This document shows positions 1 to 6,213 of a DNA stretch of 6,213 bases, piece after piece. Source of the stretch: an uncultured bacterium (GTDB lineage Bacteria; Bacteroidota; Bacteroidia; CAILMK01); NCBI GenBank assembly GCA_903835275.1, contig CAILMK010000548.1, positions 1 to 6,213 of the forward strand, read 5' to 3'. Below the pieces are notes generated by a model. That model had not been told where the DNA came from, searched no databases, and saw nothing but the letters and a program-made list of their open reading frames with translations. The stretch's first letter is position 1. The number at the start of each line of letters is the position of its first letter. Both the position numbers and the translations under genes were made by a program.

Positions 1-1
1 A

Positions 2-343
2 GCAAGCCATATATTGAAAAAACTGAACATCTCTTTTCAAATTGTTTCAAGGCATGATAAGTTTCACCTGACATATTCTGATCTGCATGATGAAGTGATG
101 AAAAAATATACCCTAATCATAAATGCAACCCCGCTTGGCATGTATCCGGATACACATTCCTGTACGGATATTCCATACAAATACGTGGGCGAAAAACATC
201 TTTTTTTTGATATGGTTTATAATCCGGAGGAAACTTTGTTTCTTAAAAAGGCAAAAAATCACGGCGCCATGACGAAAAATGGATTGGAAATGCTTTATTT
301 GCAGGCTGAAAAAGCCTGGGAGATATTCTCGGATTATAGATAA
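2..343 (+). CDS. aroE: Shikimate dehydrogenase, C-terminal part (5' end outside window)
   Basis: Shikimate dehydrogenase reduces 3-dehydroshikimate to shikimate with NADPH in the cytoplasmic pathway to chorismate and aromatic amino acids. The reading frame is open from base 2, so the TTG at 14 is an internal Leu codon and not a start; the upstream residues (A-S-H-I-L-K-K-L) fit the end of the family's GGASKA nucleotide-binding helix. Counting from that TTG, one sees a V-S-R NADP(H)-contact turn (11-13), the conserved INATPLGMYP stretch (36-45), DMVYNP (66-71), and the C-terminal signature NGLEMLYLQAEKAW (89-102) that closes the active site. About 113 residues are present of a usual 245-280, so the catalytic N-terminal domain lies outside the window. 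The TAA is two bases from the next ATG, implying co-transcription. The family call is firm; whether the missing part is intact cannot be seen. Confidence 0.93.
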   Translation, partial: ASHILKKLNISFQIVSRHDKFHLTYSDLHDEVMKKYTLIINATPLGMYPDTHSCTDIPYKYVGEKHLFFDMVYNPEETLFLKKAKNHGAMTKNGLEMLYLQAEKAWEIFSDYR

Positions 344-345
344 AT

Positions 346-2064
346 ATGCTTATTGTACTCATCAGTTGGATCGTTATAACGTTCATTTCCTTTATTTCGG
401 GCGATGCACTACTTGAATTACTCGAAAAAAAATTTCAAATACAGAAACCGGTTCATTTCAGCTTGGTTTGCTTAAGCGGTTTTGCATTACTTTCATTAAT
501 TTGCAGTTGGGTGTCCCTTTTTTCGGGAATAAATGAATACATATTCTTAATAATTACGATCCTTTGTATTACGAGGTTAATCATAAATTTCAAATCATTA
601 AAGAGAAAATTTCAGGATTATTTTAATGGACTACACTCAACACCATTAGCTCTTAAATTGCTATTCTTAATAGCATTATTTACAACTTTGGCTTATTCAG
701 CTTTTCCTTCAAAATGTTATGATGAGGGATTTTATTATATCCAGAATATTAAATGGAATTATGTATATCCCGTTGTTCCGGGGCTCGGAAATCTTGAATG
801 CAGATTGGCATTTAATTCAAGCTGGCATTTACTCGCAGCCTTATTCAGTTTCAGAGGTATAAGCCCTTACGATTTCGACGATATAAATGGTTTGCTTTTT
901 ATTTTCGCAATCCTATATGCTTTAAGTGGGGCCAACAAACTAATAAAAGGGGAATACCGCCTGAATAATATTTTAAAAACAGGACTATTGTTACCGGGAT
1001 TTCTGTTTTACAGCTCTCTAATGGGACCTGCAGCAGACCTGGCGGTAACCTTATTCATTTGGATTATTGTAATTCTTTTTGTTGAAAAAATTGAAGACGG
1101 CAGTATCGAAACGGCAGATGAAAACATGTTGCTGATATGGCTTTTCAGTTTCTTTCTAATTACAGTAAAATTATCAGCAATGCCCATTCTTATTCTTCCT
1201 GTATATTTGATTTGGTCAGCCATCAGAATGAAATCATGGAAAATAATTGCTGTATTGTTTCCTCTCAGTCTAATTATAATTTGTCCCTGGCTCATTCGCA
1301 ATGTGATCCTTTCAGGATATATTCTGTATCCTTTACCGGTGTTAGATGTTTTTCATTTTGATTGGAAAATTCCAATGACTGAACTTATACACCTGAATAG
1401 TGCGATTGAAGGATGGGCAAGAACTGCATCTAACAATTATCAGGAAGTAAATTCACTCCCATATTCAAAATGGATACCAATTTGGTTTTCCATAAAACGT
1501 ATCTATGACAAGTTGATTATAATAGGGTTCATTTTAAGTTTTATATACATTTCTATTAACGTGATTAAGAATGCGAAGAAATACCTTTTACAAAGACATT
1601 ACCTCGTTTTATTTTTTACCGTTTCGATAAGCATTTTTCTTTGGTTCATAAAAGCACCTGACCTTCGTTTTGCCTATTCTTATCTAATCATTGGAATCAT
1701 CATTAACCTGGCATTAATTTTCAGGAAGAAGCTGCTTGCATTTTCATTACAAAGGACAAAAAACATCATTTTATTCTCCGGAATATTGGCATTTGGTTTT
1801 ATGTGCGTTACACTTTATATGGTTGAAAAACCACTTGCATTAATGAGCTATTCAGTTGCCCCTGCTCCTTACCCAATCCCTGTTTTTACAGTGATCAAAG
1901 TTGACGGTCATCCTGTTTATGTCCCGAAAGAATATCAATGTTGGGATGGGCCATTGCCTTGTCAAACGCAGCTTCAGGAAAGACATCCATATCATTTCCG
2001 CACGAATAATTTAAAGGACGGCTTTAAAGCGCAGAGAGGTTATCTTATTAATTTTATCAAATAA
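346..2064 (+). CDS. Polytopic inner-membrane protein, LIC_10190-like family
   Basis: This 572-residue protein has about 12-14 hydrophobic segments (for example near 2-19, 38-60, 64-82, 103-120, 210-225, 231-247, 300-318, 388-406, 417-435, 441-459 and 471-491). I match it from memory to the LIC_10190-type membrane proteins of Leptospira and Bacteroidetes. Supporting motifs are CYDEGFYYIQNIKW (124-137), PGLGNLECRLAFNSSW (145-160) in a loop after an early membrane helix, APDLRFAY (437-444), and a C-terminal tail with YVPKEYQCWDGPLPC (525-539) and LKDGF (556-560). The layout, with an acidic and aromatic loop after an early membrane helix, resembles GT-C type glycosyltransferases using lipid-linked sugars, but that is inference and no biochemical role is known to me. 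An in-frame TAG at 337-339 leaves ATG 346 as the first usable start. It sits two bases after aroE, so it is probably translated from the same mRNA, perhaps by coupling. No Shine-Dalgarno sequence is visible. Confidence 0.8.
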   Translation: MLIVLISWIVITFISFISGDALLELLEKKFQIQKPVHFSLVCLSGFALLSLICSWVSLFSGINEYIFLIITILCITRLIINFKSLKRKFQDYFNGLHSTPLALKLLFLIALFTTLAYSAFPSKCYDEGFYYIQNIKWNYVYPVVPGLGNLECRLAFNSSWHLLAALFSFRGISPYDFDDINGLLFIFAILYALSGANKLIKGEYRLNNILKTGLLLPGFLFYSSLMGPAADLAVTLFIWIIVILFVEKIEDGSIETADENMLLIWLFSFFLITVKLSAMPILILPVYLIWSAIRMKSWKIIAVLFPLSLIIICPWLIRNVILSGYILYPLPVLDVFHFDWKIPMTELIHLNSAIEGWARTASNNYQEVNSLPYSKWIPIWFSIKRIYDKLIIIGFILSFIYISINVIKNAKKYLLQRHYLVLFFTVSISIFLWFIKAPDLRFAYSYLIIGIIINLALIFRKKLLAFSLQRTKNIILFSGILAFGFMCVTLYMVEKPLALMSYSVAPAPYPIPVFTVIKVDGHPVYVPKEYQCWDGPLPCQTQLQERHPYHFRTNNLKDGFKAQRGYLINFIK

Positions 2065-2071
2065 CACCACC

Positions 2072-2106
2072 AAGCAGCGACTAAAATTCTGCTGCTTATG
2101 TAGCAG
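2072..2106 (+). terminator. Weak hairpin after the membrane-protein gene, possible terminator
   Basis: Eight bases after the stop, AAGCAGC (2072-2078) and GCTGCTT (2091-2097) form a perfect 7-bp stem with a 12-base loop. A second AGCAG (2102-2106) could instead pair with CTGCT (2092-2096) around a 5-base loop, so two hairpins compete. No T-tract follows directly; the nearest T-run is about 30 bases further on. It may mark the end of the aroE transcript or stabilise its 3' end, but it is not a canonical intrinsic terminator. Confidence 0.35.
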
Positions 2107-2151
2107 GTAAGGTCATTCCTTCATAATTCAATCCTTTTTTATTACTATTAA

Positions 2152-2182
2152 TTTGAGATCAAGTCAAATATTATTAACTTTG
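2152..2182 (+). promoter_or_regulatory. Bacteroidetes-type promoter for the secreted LamG protein
   Basis: TTTG at 2152-2155 and TAACTTTG at 2175-2182 are separated by 19 bases and match the Bacteroidetes housekeeping promoter (-33 TTTG, -7 TAnnTTTG). Transcription would begin near 2187-2189, giving a leader of about 20 bases before ATG 2207. The leader is A-rich and lacks a Shine-Dalgarno sequence, as is usual in this phylum. Confidence 0.75.
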
Positions 2183-2206
2183 TCATAGAAAAAACACTTT
2201 TGCAAA

Positions 2207-4447
2207 ATGAAAAAACTAATTTACCCGCTATTTTTTATTGCCCTTATTTGCTGTTCCTCAACTTCCTGGGGGCAATCCTGCTTAAAAGCCTACTTCCCAT
2301 TTGATGGAAATTCCAAGGAAGTCGTTGCAGGATACAATGGTACTGTTCACGGTGCTGTGCTGGATACAGACAGAAATGGCGCAATAGACAGTGCTTACTC
2401 TTTCAATGGCTCAAGTGACTATATATCTTCCAGTTACCCTGTACCTACGGGCAACAGCGCGAGGAGTGTAACAGCCTGGTTTAACACTAAAGATTCTACG
2501 ACTAATGCAGGATACGGCTATAATACAATCGTTTCCTGGGGATACCCAAGCACTAATAATATGTTCTCTATTGCAACCGCACAACACGGGGCAATAAGGA
2601 TAGACGGATTTCAGAATGATGTCCGTACCACCAAATATGTCACCGATGGTTTCTGGCATTTTATTGCTGTTACCCATGACGGGGATACAACAAGGGTTTA
2701 TATAGACGATACCCTGATTGCAAAAAAAGGAACAAAATACAATACAGTTTCTTCCGACCTTATGATTGGCACCAGGGTTAACCAATCCGGCCAGGTAATG
2801 AATGGTAAGATTGATGAAGTTCAGATTTTTTCATGCGCCCTGTCAGACAAGGAAATAGATTCCCTTTATCATCTTAAAGCACACAATTATACTCCACCCG
2901 TGGTTGTGGTTACAAGCTGCCTGAAAGCCTATTACCCGTTTACAGGTAATGCAGGAGATTCAGTTGGTGGTTACAACGGAACTGTGTCCGGAGCTAAACT
3001 TACCACTGATAGAGGTGGAAATGCCTATAGTGCTTATTCATTTAATGGCTCAAGTGATTACATTTCTTCCAGCTATCCTGTACCTACCGGGAACAGTCCG
3101 CGTACGGTGACAGCATGGTTCAATACCACTGATTCTACAACTAATGCAGGTTATGGATACAATACCATTGTTTCCTGGGGCGATATCAGTGCCAATAACT
3201 TGTTTTCAATTGCAACCGCACAGCACGGTGCCATCAGGATTGATGGATTTACAAATGATGTGCGTACTACAAAATATGTGACTGATGGGAACTGGCATTT
3301 CGTAGCTGTTTCCCATGATGGAGATACTACAAGGGTTTATGTTGATGATACCCTGATTGCTAAAAAAGGTACTTCTTATAACACCGTATCTTCCAACTTA
3401 ATGATTGGTGCAAGAATTAACCAGGCAGGCCAGGTTATGAATGGCAAAATTGATGACGTGCGTATTTTTGAATGCGCCATTTCGGACAAGGATATAGATT
3501 CTCTGTACAAAGTTTCTCCTCATGGAAGCAATATCAAGGGCCTTTCAGGTAAAATCACAACTTGTGGCGGAGCTAATCTCGCTAATAGCAAGGTATATCT
3601 CGTTAAGTTTAATCCTGTAGATACTACTGTTTCATCCATTGACAGCACTACGACTGATTCCTTTGGAAATTACAGCTTCATAAACCTGACCGATACCCTT
3701 GTTTTTGTTTATGCATTACCTGATTCGGTTAGTTATCCGGGTAGCTTGCCAACGTATTATGATACAGCGGCAGCGTTCCAGGATGCAAATGGGATACTAA
3801 TACATTCATCAATCACCACTGCTAATTTCCAAACTGTATGCGGTAAAAACCCTGGTGGTTCAGGATTTATCGGCGGAAAAGTTACCTTGTGCGCGCTTTG
3901 CAAAAAAGCGGGTAGTGGTAAGCCTGCTGTTGGTCTGAGGATGATCCTGGTTGATGCAAATAATGTGGTACAGGCAGAAACATATACAGATACCAATGGC
4001 AATTTCAGCTTCAGCAATATTGCAATAAAGGATTATAAGGTTATGGTGGATCGTCCTTTGGTAGATAATTCCAAGGCTCCTGTAGTATCGCTTACATCCT
4101 CGACTGCAAAACAAAACAATCTTTCATTTACATTGTATCCAACTTTCCTTGACCTGGCAACAACTACAGCAATATCACAAAATAATATTGACAACAGTTT
4201 AGATCATGTTGAAATATTTCCAAATCCGGTACAGGAAGAACTGAATATTGATTTCAAAATGATAACCAATGACAGGGCTGTTGTTAAGATATTCAATTCC
4301 CTTGGTGAAAGCGTATTGGAAAATAAGATCAACGGCACTGAAGGCAATATGAAGCTTAATGTATCCAGTCTCAGGGCAGGTATTTATTTTATGATCATCC
4401 AAAACGGGGAAGGTATTCTTAAACGCGAAAAGATTATTCATAACTAA
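2207..4447 (+). CDS. Secreted two-LamG-domain protein with T9SS sorting domain
   Basis: This is a 746-residue exported protein. Residues 1-22 form a signal peptide, probably cut before Q23 (S-W-G|Q-S); the Gln fits the Bacteroidetes pattern of N-terminal pyroglutamate after signal peptidase I. Two LamG/concanavalin-A-like jelly-roll domains follow at 25-223 and 238-436, each with the WFNT, WHF-AV-HDGDTTRVY-DDTL and GKID-V-IF-CA-SDK-IDSLY signatures. Residues 444-547 and 553-644 look like Cna-B/carboxypeptidase-regulatory-like beta-sandwich modules (D-S-F-G-N-Y-S-F and D-T-N-G-N-F-S-F motifs). Residues 668-746 are a type A Por sorting domain (FPNPVQEELNI, LRAGIYFMII, final KREKIIHN), directing outer-membrane export and usually surface attachment. 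Jelly-roll domains of this kind often bind sugars or proteins; the ligand here is unknown, and I see no catalytic domain. An in-frame TAG at 2186-2188 fixes the start. The gene has its own promoter and terminator, so it is monocistronic. A lipoprotein reading (C16) is less likely because the -1 residue is Cys. Confidence 0.9.
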   Translation: MKKLIYPLFFIALICCSSTSWGQSCLKAYFPFDGNSKEVVAGYNGTVHGAVLDTDRNGAIDSAYSFNGSSDYISSSYPVPTGNSARSVTAWFNTKDSTTNAGYGYNTIVSWGYPSTNNMFSIATAQHGAIRIDGFQNDVRTTKYVTDGFWHFIAVTHDGDTTRVYIDDTLIAKKGTKYNTVSSDLMIGTRVNQSGQVMNGKIDEVQIFSCALSDKEIDSLYHLKAHNYTPPVVVVTSCLKAYYPFTGNAGDSVGGYNGTVSGAKLTTDRGGNAYSAYSFNGSSDYISSSYPVPTGNSPRTVTAWFNTTDSTTNAGYGYNTIVSWGDISANNLFSIATAQHGAIRIDGFTNDVRTTKYVTDGNWHFVAVSHDGDTTRVYVDDTLIAKKGTSYNTVSSNLMIGARINQAGQVMNGKIDDVRIFECAISDKDIDSLYKVSPHGSNIKGLSGKITTCGGANLANSKVYLVKFNPVDTTVSSIDSTTTDSFGNYSFINLTDTLVFVYALPDSVSYPGSLPTYYDTAAAFQDANGILIHSSITTANFQTVCGKNPGGSGFIGGKVTLCALCKKAGSGKPAVGLRMILVDANNVVQAETYTDTNGNFSFSNIAIKDYKVMVDRPLVDNSKAPVVSLTSSTAKQNNLSFTLYPTFLDLATTTAISQNNIDNSLDHVEIFPNPVQEELNIDFKMITNDRAVVKIFNSLGESVLENKINGTEGNMKLNVSSLRAGIYFMIIQNGEGILKREKIIHN
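2279..2875 (+). repeat. LamG-like domain repeat, copy 1
   Basis: This encodes residues 25-223 of the secreted protein. It aligns without gaps to copy 2 at an offset of 213 residues, with about 38 substitutions in 199 positions by hand count (about 81% identity). Differences cluster in the first 40 residues. C25 and C210 lie at the two ends of the domain and have exact counterparts in copy 2. Confidence 0.88.
2918..3514 (+). repeat. LamG-like domain repeat, copy 2
   Basis: This encodes residues 238-436. It is separated from copy 1 by a 14-residue linker containing Pro-Pro and a run of Val. C238 and C423 correspond to C25 and C210 of copy 1. The DNA differs at many synonymous third positions where the protein is identical, so this is an old duplication and not a recent or assembly-generated one. 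Confidence 0.88.
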
Positions 4448-4458
4448 TATTATTTAAC

Positions 4459-4644
4459 TCTTAGTAAGAGCTGTAAACAATGTTTACGGCTCTTTTTTTT
4501 GAATCATTTTCCGATAAGAAAGAAGGTCAGTTAACTTGAATTATCAAATTTCAACTAAGCCAATATACCGTCACAATGACATTTCAACTTCATTTTTCAT
4601 AAATGTTCCCTCATAAAAGGCTAAAGTGCAATTTCTTAGTAAGA
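4459..4644. repeat. Twice-occurring 11-base near-palindrome TCTTAGTAAGA
   Basis: TCTTAGTAAGA is found at 4459-4469 and again at 4634-4644, 175 bases apart in the spacer between the LamG gene and the glycosyltransferase. Each is symmetric about a central G, and the symmetry extends one base outward in each copy (CTCTTA-G-TAAGAG and TTCTTA-G-TAAGAA). The first copy overlaps the left arm of the terminator; the second lies about 20 bases upstream of the -33 element. The role is unknown: an operator pair is possible, chance is not excluded. Confidence 0.4.
4468..4500 (+). terminator. Strong intrinsic terminator after the LamG gene
   Basis: GAGCTGTAAAC (4468-4478) and GTTTACGGCTC (4482-4492) form an 11-bp stem with one T-G wobble and a 3-base AAT loop, followed at once by eight T residues (4493-4500). 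It starts 20 bases after the stop codon. This is a textbook Rho-independent terminator on the + strand and separates the LamG gene from the glycosyltransferase operon. Confidence 0.93.
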
Positions 4645-4662
4645 ATAAAACTACTCTTCGCC

Positions 4663-4692
4663 TTGATGATTTGCACATTTGTGCTAACTTTG
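4663..4692 (+). promoter_or_regulatory. Bacteroidetes-type promoter for the glycosyltransferase operon
   Basis: TTG (4663-4665) and TAACTTTG (4685-4692) are again 19 bases apart, with the same -7 octamer as the upstream LamG promoter. ATG 4706 is only 13 bases past the octamer, so the expected leader is roughly 7-10 bases, nearly leaderless. The spacer contains the dyad GCACA-TT-TGTGC (4673-4684) directly against the -7 element, a possible operator. Confidence 0.72.
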
Positions 4693-4705
4693 AAGTTTAT
4701 TTGAT

Positions 4706-5419
4706 ATGAAGAAACTATCCATAGTTATACCTGCTTACAATGAAGAGCGAACTATTCACCTTATACTTGATAAGGTAGCAAAGGTTGAATTATTAAATTC
4801 AGTTATCAAGGAGATCATCATTGTAAATGACTGTTCCTCTGATAATACCATTGGTGCAGTCAATACTTATATGGCTGCCCATCCGGAACTTGAGATCAGT
4901 TTTTACTCTCATGAGATTAACAAAGGCAAGGGTGCGGCTCTCCATACCGGAATCAAGGAAGCCAAGGGTGATTATATTATCATTCAGGATGCTGACCTTG
5001 AATATGATCCGGAAGAATATAATGAATTGATAAAACCGGTTTTAGATGGTTTTGCAGATGTAGTTTTCGGTTCACGTTTTACAGGTGGAAAGCCACATCG
5101 TATTCTTTTCTTCTGGCATACCCTGGGAAATAATTTCCTGACCCTTTTATCTAACATCTGCTCTAACCTGAACCTGACAGATATGGAAACATGCTATAAG
5201 CTCTTTCGCAGTGATATTATTAAATCCATACAGTTGAAGGAAAACCGTTTTGGCTTTGAACCTGAAGTAACTGCCAAGATAGCCAAGGTAAAAGGCATCC
5301 GGATATACGAAGTAGGTATCTCCTATTACGGCAGGACGTATGAAGATGGCAAGAAAATTGGATGGCGGGATGGCTTCAGGGCCTTGTGGTGTATCATGAA
5401 ATATAATTTTTTCGCATAA
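4706..5419 (+). CDS. Family 2 glycosyltransferase, DPM1-like (polyprenyl-phosphate type)
   Basis: This 237-residue GT-A fold enzyme of glycosyltransferase family 2 is predicted to transfer a sugar from a nucleotide donor to an acceptor, by analogy with dolichyl-phosphate mannose/glucose synthases a polyprenyl phosphate at the inner membrane. Visible motifs are [10 protein letters not shown] (5-14), the nucleotide-binding acidic VNDCSSDNT (40-48), [12 protein letters not shown] (72-83), the metal-binding QDADLEYDP (94-102), FGSRF (121-125), [12 protein letters not shown] (157-168), GFEPE (183-187), and the C-terminal [16 protein letters not shown] (207-223). It has no C-terminal membrane helices, so it resembles the short soluble or peripheral DPM1 class and not the GtrB/ArnC class. 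An in-frame TGA at 4691-4693 fixes the start. It leads a two-gene operon with the methyltransferase 13 bases downstream. Donor and acceptor cannot be read from sequence. Confidence 0.88.
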   Translation: MKKLSIVIPAYNEERTIHLILDKVAKVELLNSVIKEIIIVNDCSSDNTIGAVNTYMAAHPELEISFYSHEINKGKGAALHTGIKEAKGDYIIIQDADLEYDPEEYNELIKPVLDGFADVVFGSRFTGGKPHRILFFWHTLGNNFLTLLSNICSNLNLTDMETCYKLFRSDIIKSIQLKENRFGFEPEVTAKIAKVKGIRIYEVGISYYGRTYEDGKKIGWRDGFRALWCIMKYNFFA

Positions 5420-5432
5420 CCCCTTATTATAA

Positions 5433-6173
5433 ATGACGACTAAATTCGATTTTAAGGATCTGGATGACGAAGGTTTGGAAACCTTGCAAGCCATCGCTGA
5501 GGCTGATGCATTCAATGGATGGATGTATAAGACCATTCTACCATATTGCAAGGGGAATATTTTAGAAATAGGCAGTGGCATCGGAAACATTTCAACCTTC
5601 TTCCTTGAAGATGGATTTAAAATATGCCTGACAGATATCAGGGACAATTATTGCGCGAAATTAAAAGACCGCTTTTCAGGTTATCCCAATCTGATTGATA
5701 TAAAGAATATCGATATCGTTCATCCGGAATTTGACACAAAGTATGCAGATCTTTTTGAAAGTTTTGATACCATTTTTGCACTGAACGTAGTTGAACATAT
5801 TGAAAACGATAGCCTGGCAATGGTTAATATCAAAAAACTGCTGACTCGTGGCGGAAAAGCAATCATTCTTGTTCCTGCTTACCAGGCCCTATACAACAGG
5901 TTTGATGAAGAACTTTATCATTACCGCAGGTACAATAAAACGATGTTGGTTTCTATTTTCAAGAAAGCGGGTTTCAAAATCGTAAAATCATTTTATTTTA
6001 ATTTCACAGGTATTTTAGGCTGGTATATTTCCGGAAAACTCCAGAAGAACAAAACCATTCCAAAGGGACAGATGAAGCTTTATAATTCTTTTGTTCCCGT
6101 TTTTAAAATCATTGATACCATCGTGATGAGAAAAATGGGGCTCTCTGTTGTTACCATTGGCGAAAAGGAATAA
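5433..6173 (+). CDS. Class I SAM-dependent methyltransferase
   Basis: This 246-residue Rossmann-fold methyltransferase is probably cytoplasmic or membrane-peripheral. The SAM-binding motif I is LEIGSGIGN (44-52), the acidic residue ending strand 2 is D68 in CLTDI, and motif IV is FALNVVEHIE (115-124), followed by LLTRGGKAIILVPA (136-149). The stretch DEELYHYRRYNK (158-169) is typical of a methyltransferase group that I recall standing next to, or fused to, DPM1-like glycosyltransferases. Residues 187-200 are hydrophobic and aromatic and may touch the membrane or a lipid-linked substrate. An in-frame TAA at 5430-5432 directly before the ATG fixes the start. With only 13 bases after the glycosyltransferase stop and no promoter between them, the two are almost certainly co-transcribed, and the methyl acceptor is likely the product or a partner substrate of that enzyme. 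The substrate itself is unknown; UbiE/UbiG-like or small-molecule roles are alternatives. Confidence 0.88.
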   Translation: MTTKFDFKDLDDEGLETLQAIAEADAFNGWMYKTILPYCKGNILEIGSGIGNISTFFLEDGFKICLTDIRDNYCAKLKDRFSGYPNLIDIKNIDIVHPEFDTKYADLFESFDTIFALNVVEHIENDSLAMVNIKKLLTRGGKAIILVPAYQALYNRFDEELYHYRRYNKTMLVSIFKKAGFKIVKSFYFNFTGILGWYISGKLQKNKTIPKGQMKLYNSFVPVFKIIDTIVMRKMGLSVVTIGEKE

Positions 6174-6213
6174 ATCCCTCTTTTTTTCTCAATAATTTTC
6201 TTATCCATCTTCA
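6174..6213. other. Short AT-rich 3' tail, no recognisable gene
   Basis: The last 40 bases after the methyltransferase stop are pyrimidine-rich (a T-run at about 6181-6187). Only a 3-bp stem could precede this T-run, so I do not call a terminator. No start of a further gene is visible on either strand. Confidence 0.5.

Noticed and set aside
14..16. TTG at 14 as a start codon for a 109-residue protein
   Set aside because: The frame is open to the window edge and the codons before it continue the AroE fold, so the gene begins upstream of the window.
2237..2256. Lipoprotein signal at C15/C16 of the secreted protein
   Set aside because: The residue before C16 is Cys, not Gly/Ala/Ser, and a good signal peptidase I site before Q23 together with the T9SS tail fits better.
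2411..2785. A 124-codon open frame on the minus strand inside the LamG gene
   Set aside because: It lies wholly antisense to a well-supported domain, has no recognisable family motif, and its composition mirrors the sense strand. It is a shadow frame, as are the minus-strand frames at 1008-1301, 3757-4114, 4199-4441, 5147-5647 and 5638-5820.
2390..3098. Recent duplication or assembly artefact of the LamG repeat
   Set aside because: Many silent differences within identical protein blocks show the copies have been separate for a long time.
4501..4660. A small gene or structured RNA in the spacer before the glycosyltransferase
   Set aside because: I found no convincing small coding frame, and the TTGAA/TTCAA pairing near 4537-4556 is short and AT-rich, as expected by chance.
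6167..6188. Terminator after the methyltransferase gene
   Set aside because: Only a 3-bp GGA/TCC stem precedes the T-run, which is too weak to support.

Overview
The window looks like a chromosomal segment of a Bacteroidota (Bacteroidetes) bacterium. Four signs point there: a large secreted protein ending in a type IX secretion (Por) sorting domain; two promoters of the Bacteroidetes form TTG-N19-TAnnTTTG; AT-rich intergenic DNA with no clear Shine-Dalgarno sequences; and a membrane protein of the LIC_10190 type, which as I recall is frequent in this phylum. I cannot narrow the genus. All five genes are on the + strand and none looks broken. I see no RNA gene, mobile element or CRISPR array.

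Layout. (1) Bases 2-343 are the 3' part of aroE (shikimate dehydrogenase), cut by the window edge. (2) Two bases later, 346-2064 encodes a 572-residue polytopic membrane protein, probably co-transcribed with aroE. (3) A 142-base spacer holds a weak hairpin and then a good promoter. (4) Bases 2207-4447 encode a 746-residue secreted protein: signal peptide, two tandem LamG-like jelly-roll domains about 81% identical, two beta-sandwich linker modules and a T9SS C-terminal sorting domain. It closes with a strong intrinsic terminator. (5) A 258-base spacer holds that terminator, a twice-occurring 11-base near-palindrome and a second promoter. (6) Bases 4706-5419 (family 2 glycosyltransferase, dolichyl-phosphate-mannose-synthase-like) and 5433-6173 (class I SAM-dependent methyltransferase) form a two-gene operon. 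The last 40 bases hold no recognisable gene.

Function. The window reads as three transcription units: an aroE/membrane-protein tail, a single-gene unit for an exported lectin-like protein, and a glycosyltransferase-methyltransferase pair that probably transfers a sugar to a lipid or polyprenyl carrier and methylates a related substrate. Nothing ties the three units into one pathway beyond a possible cell-envelope or cell-surface theme. I did not find a clearly new system. The most noteworthy items are the anciently duplicated LamG pair, the split glycosyltransferase/methyltransferase pair, and the small symmetric DNA elements in the 4448-4705 spacer.
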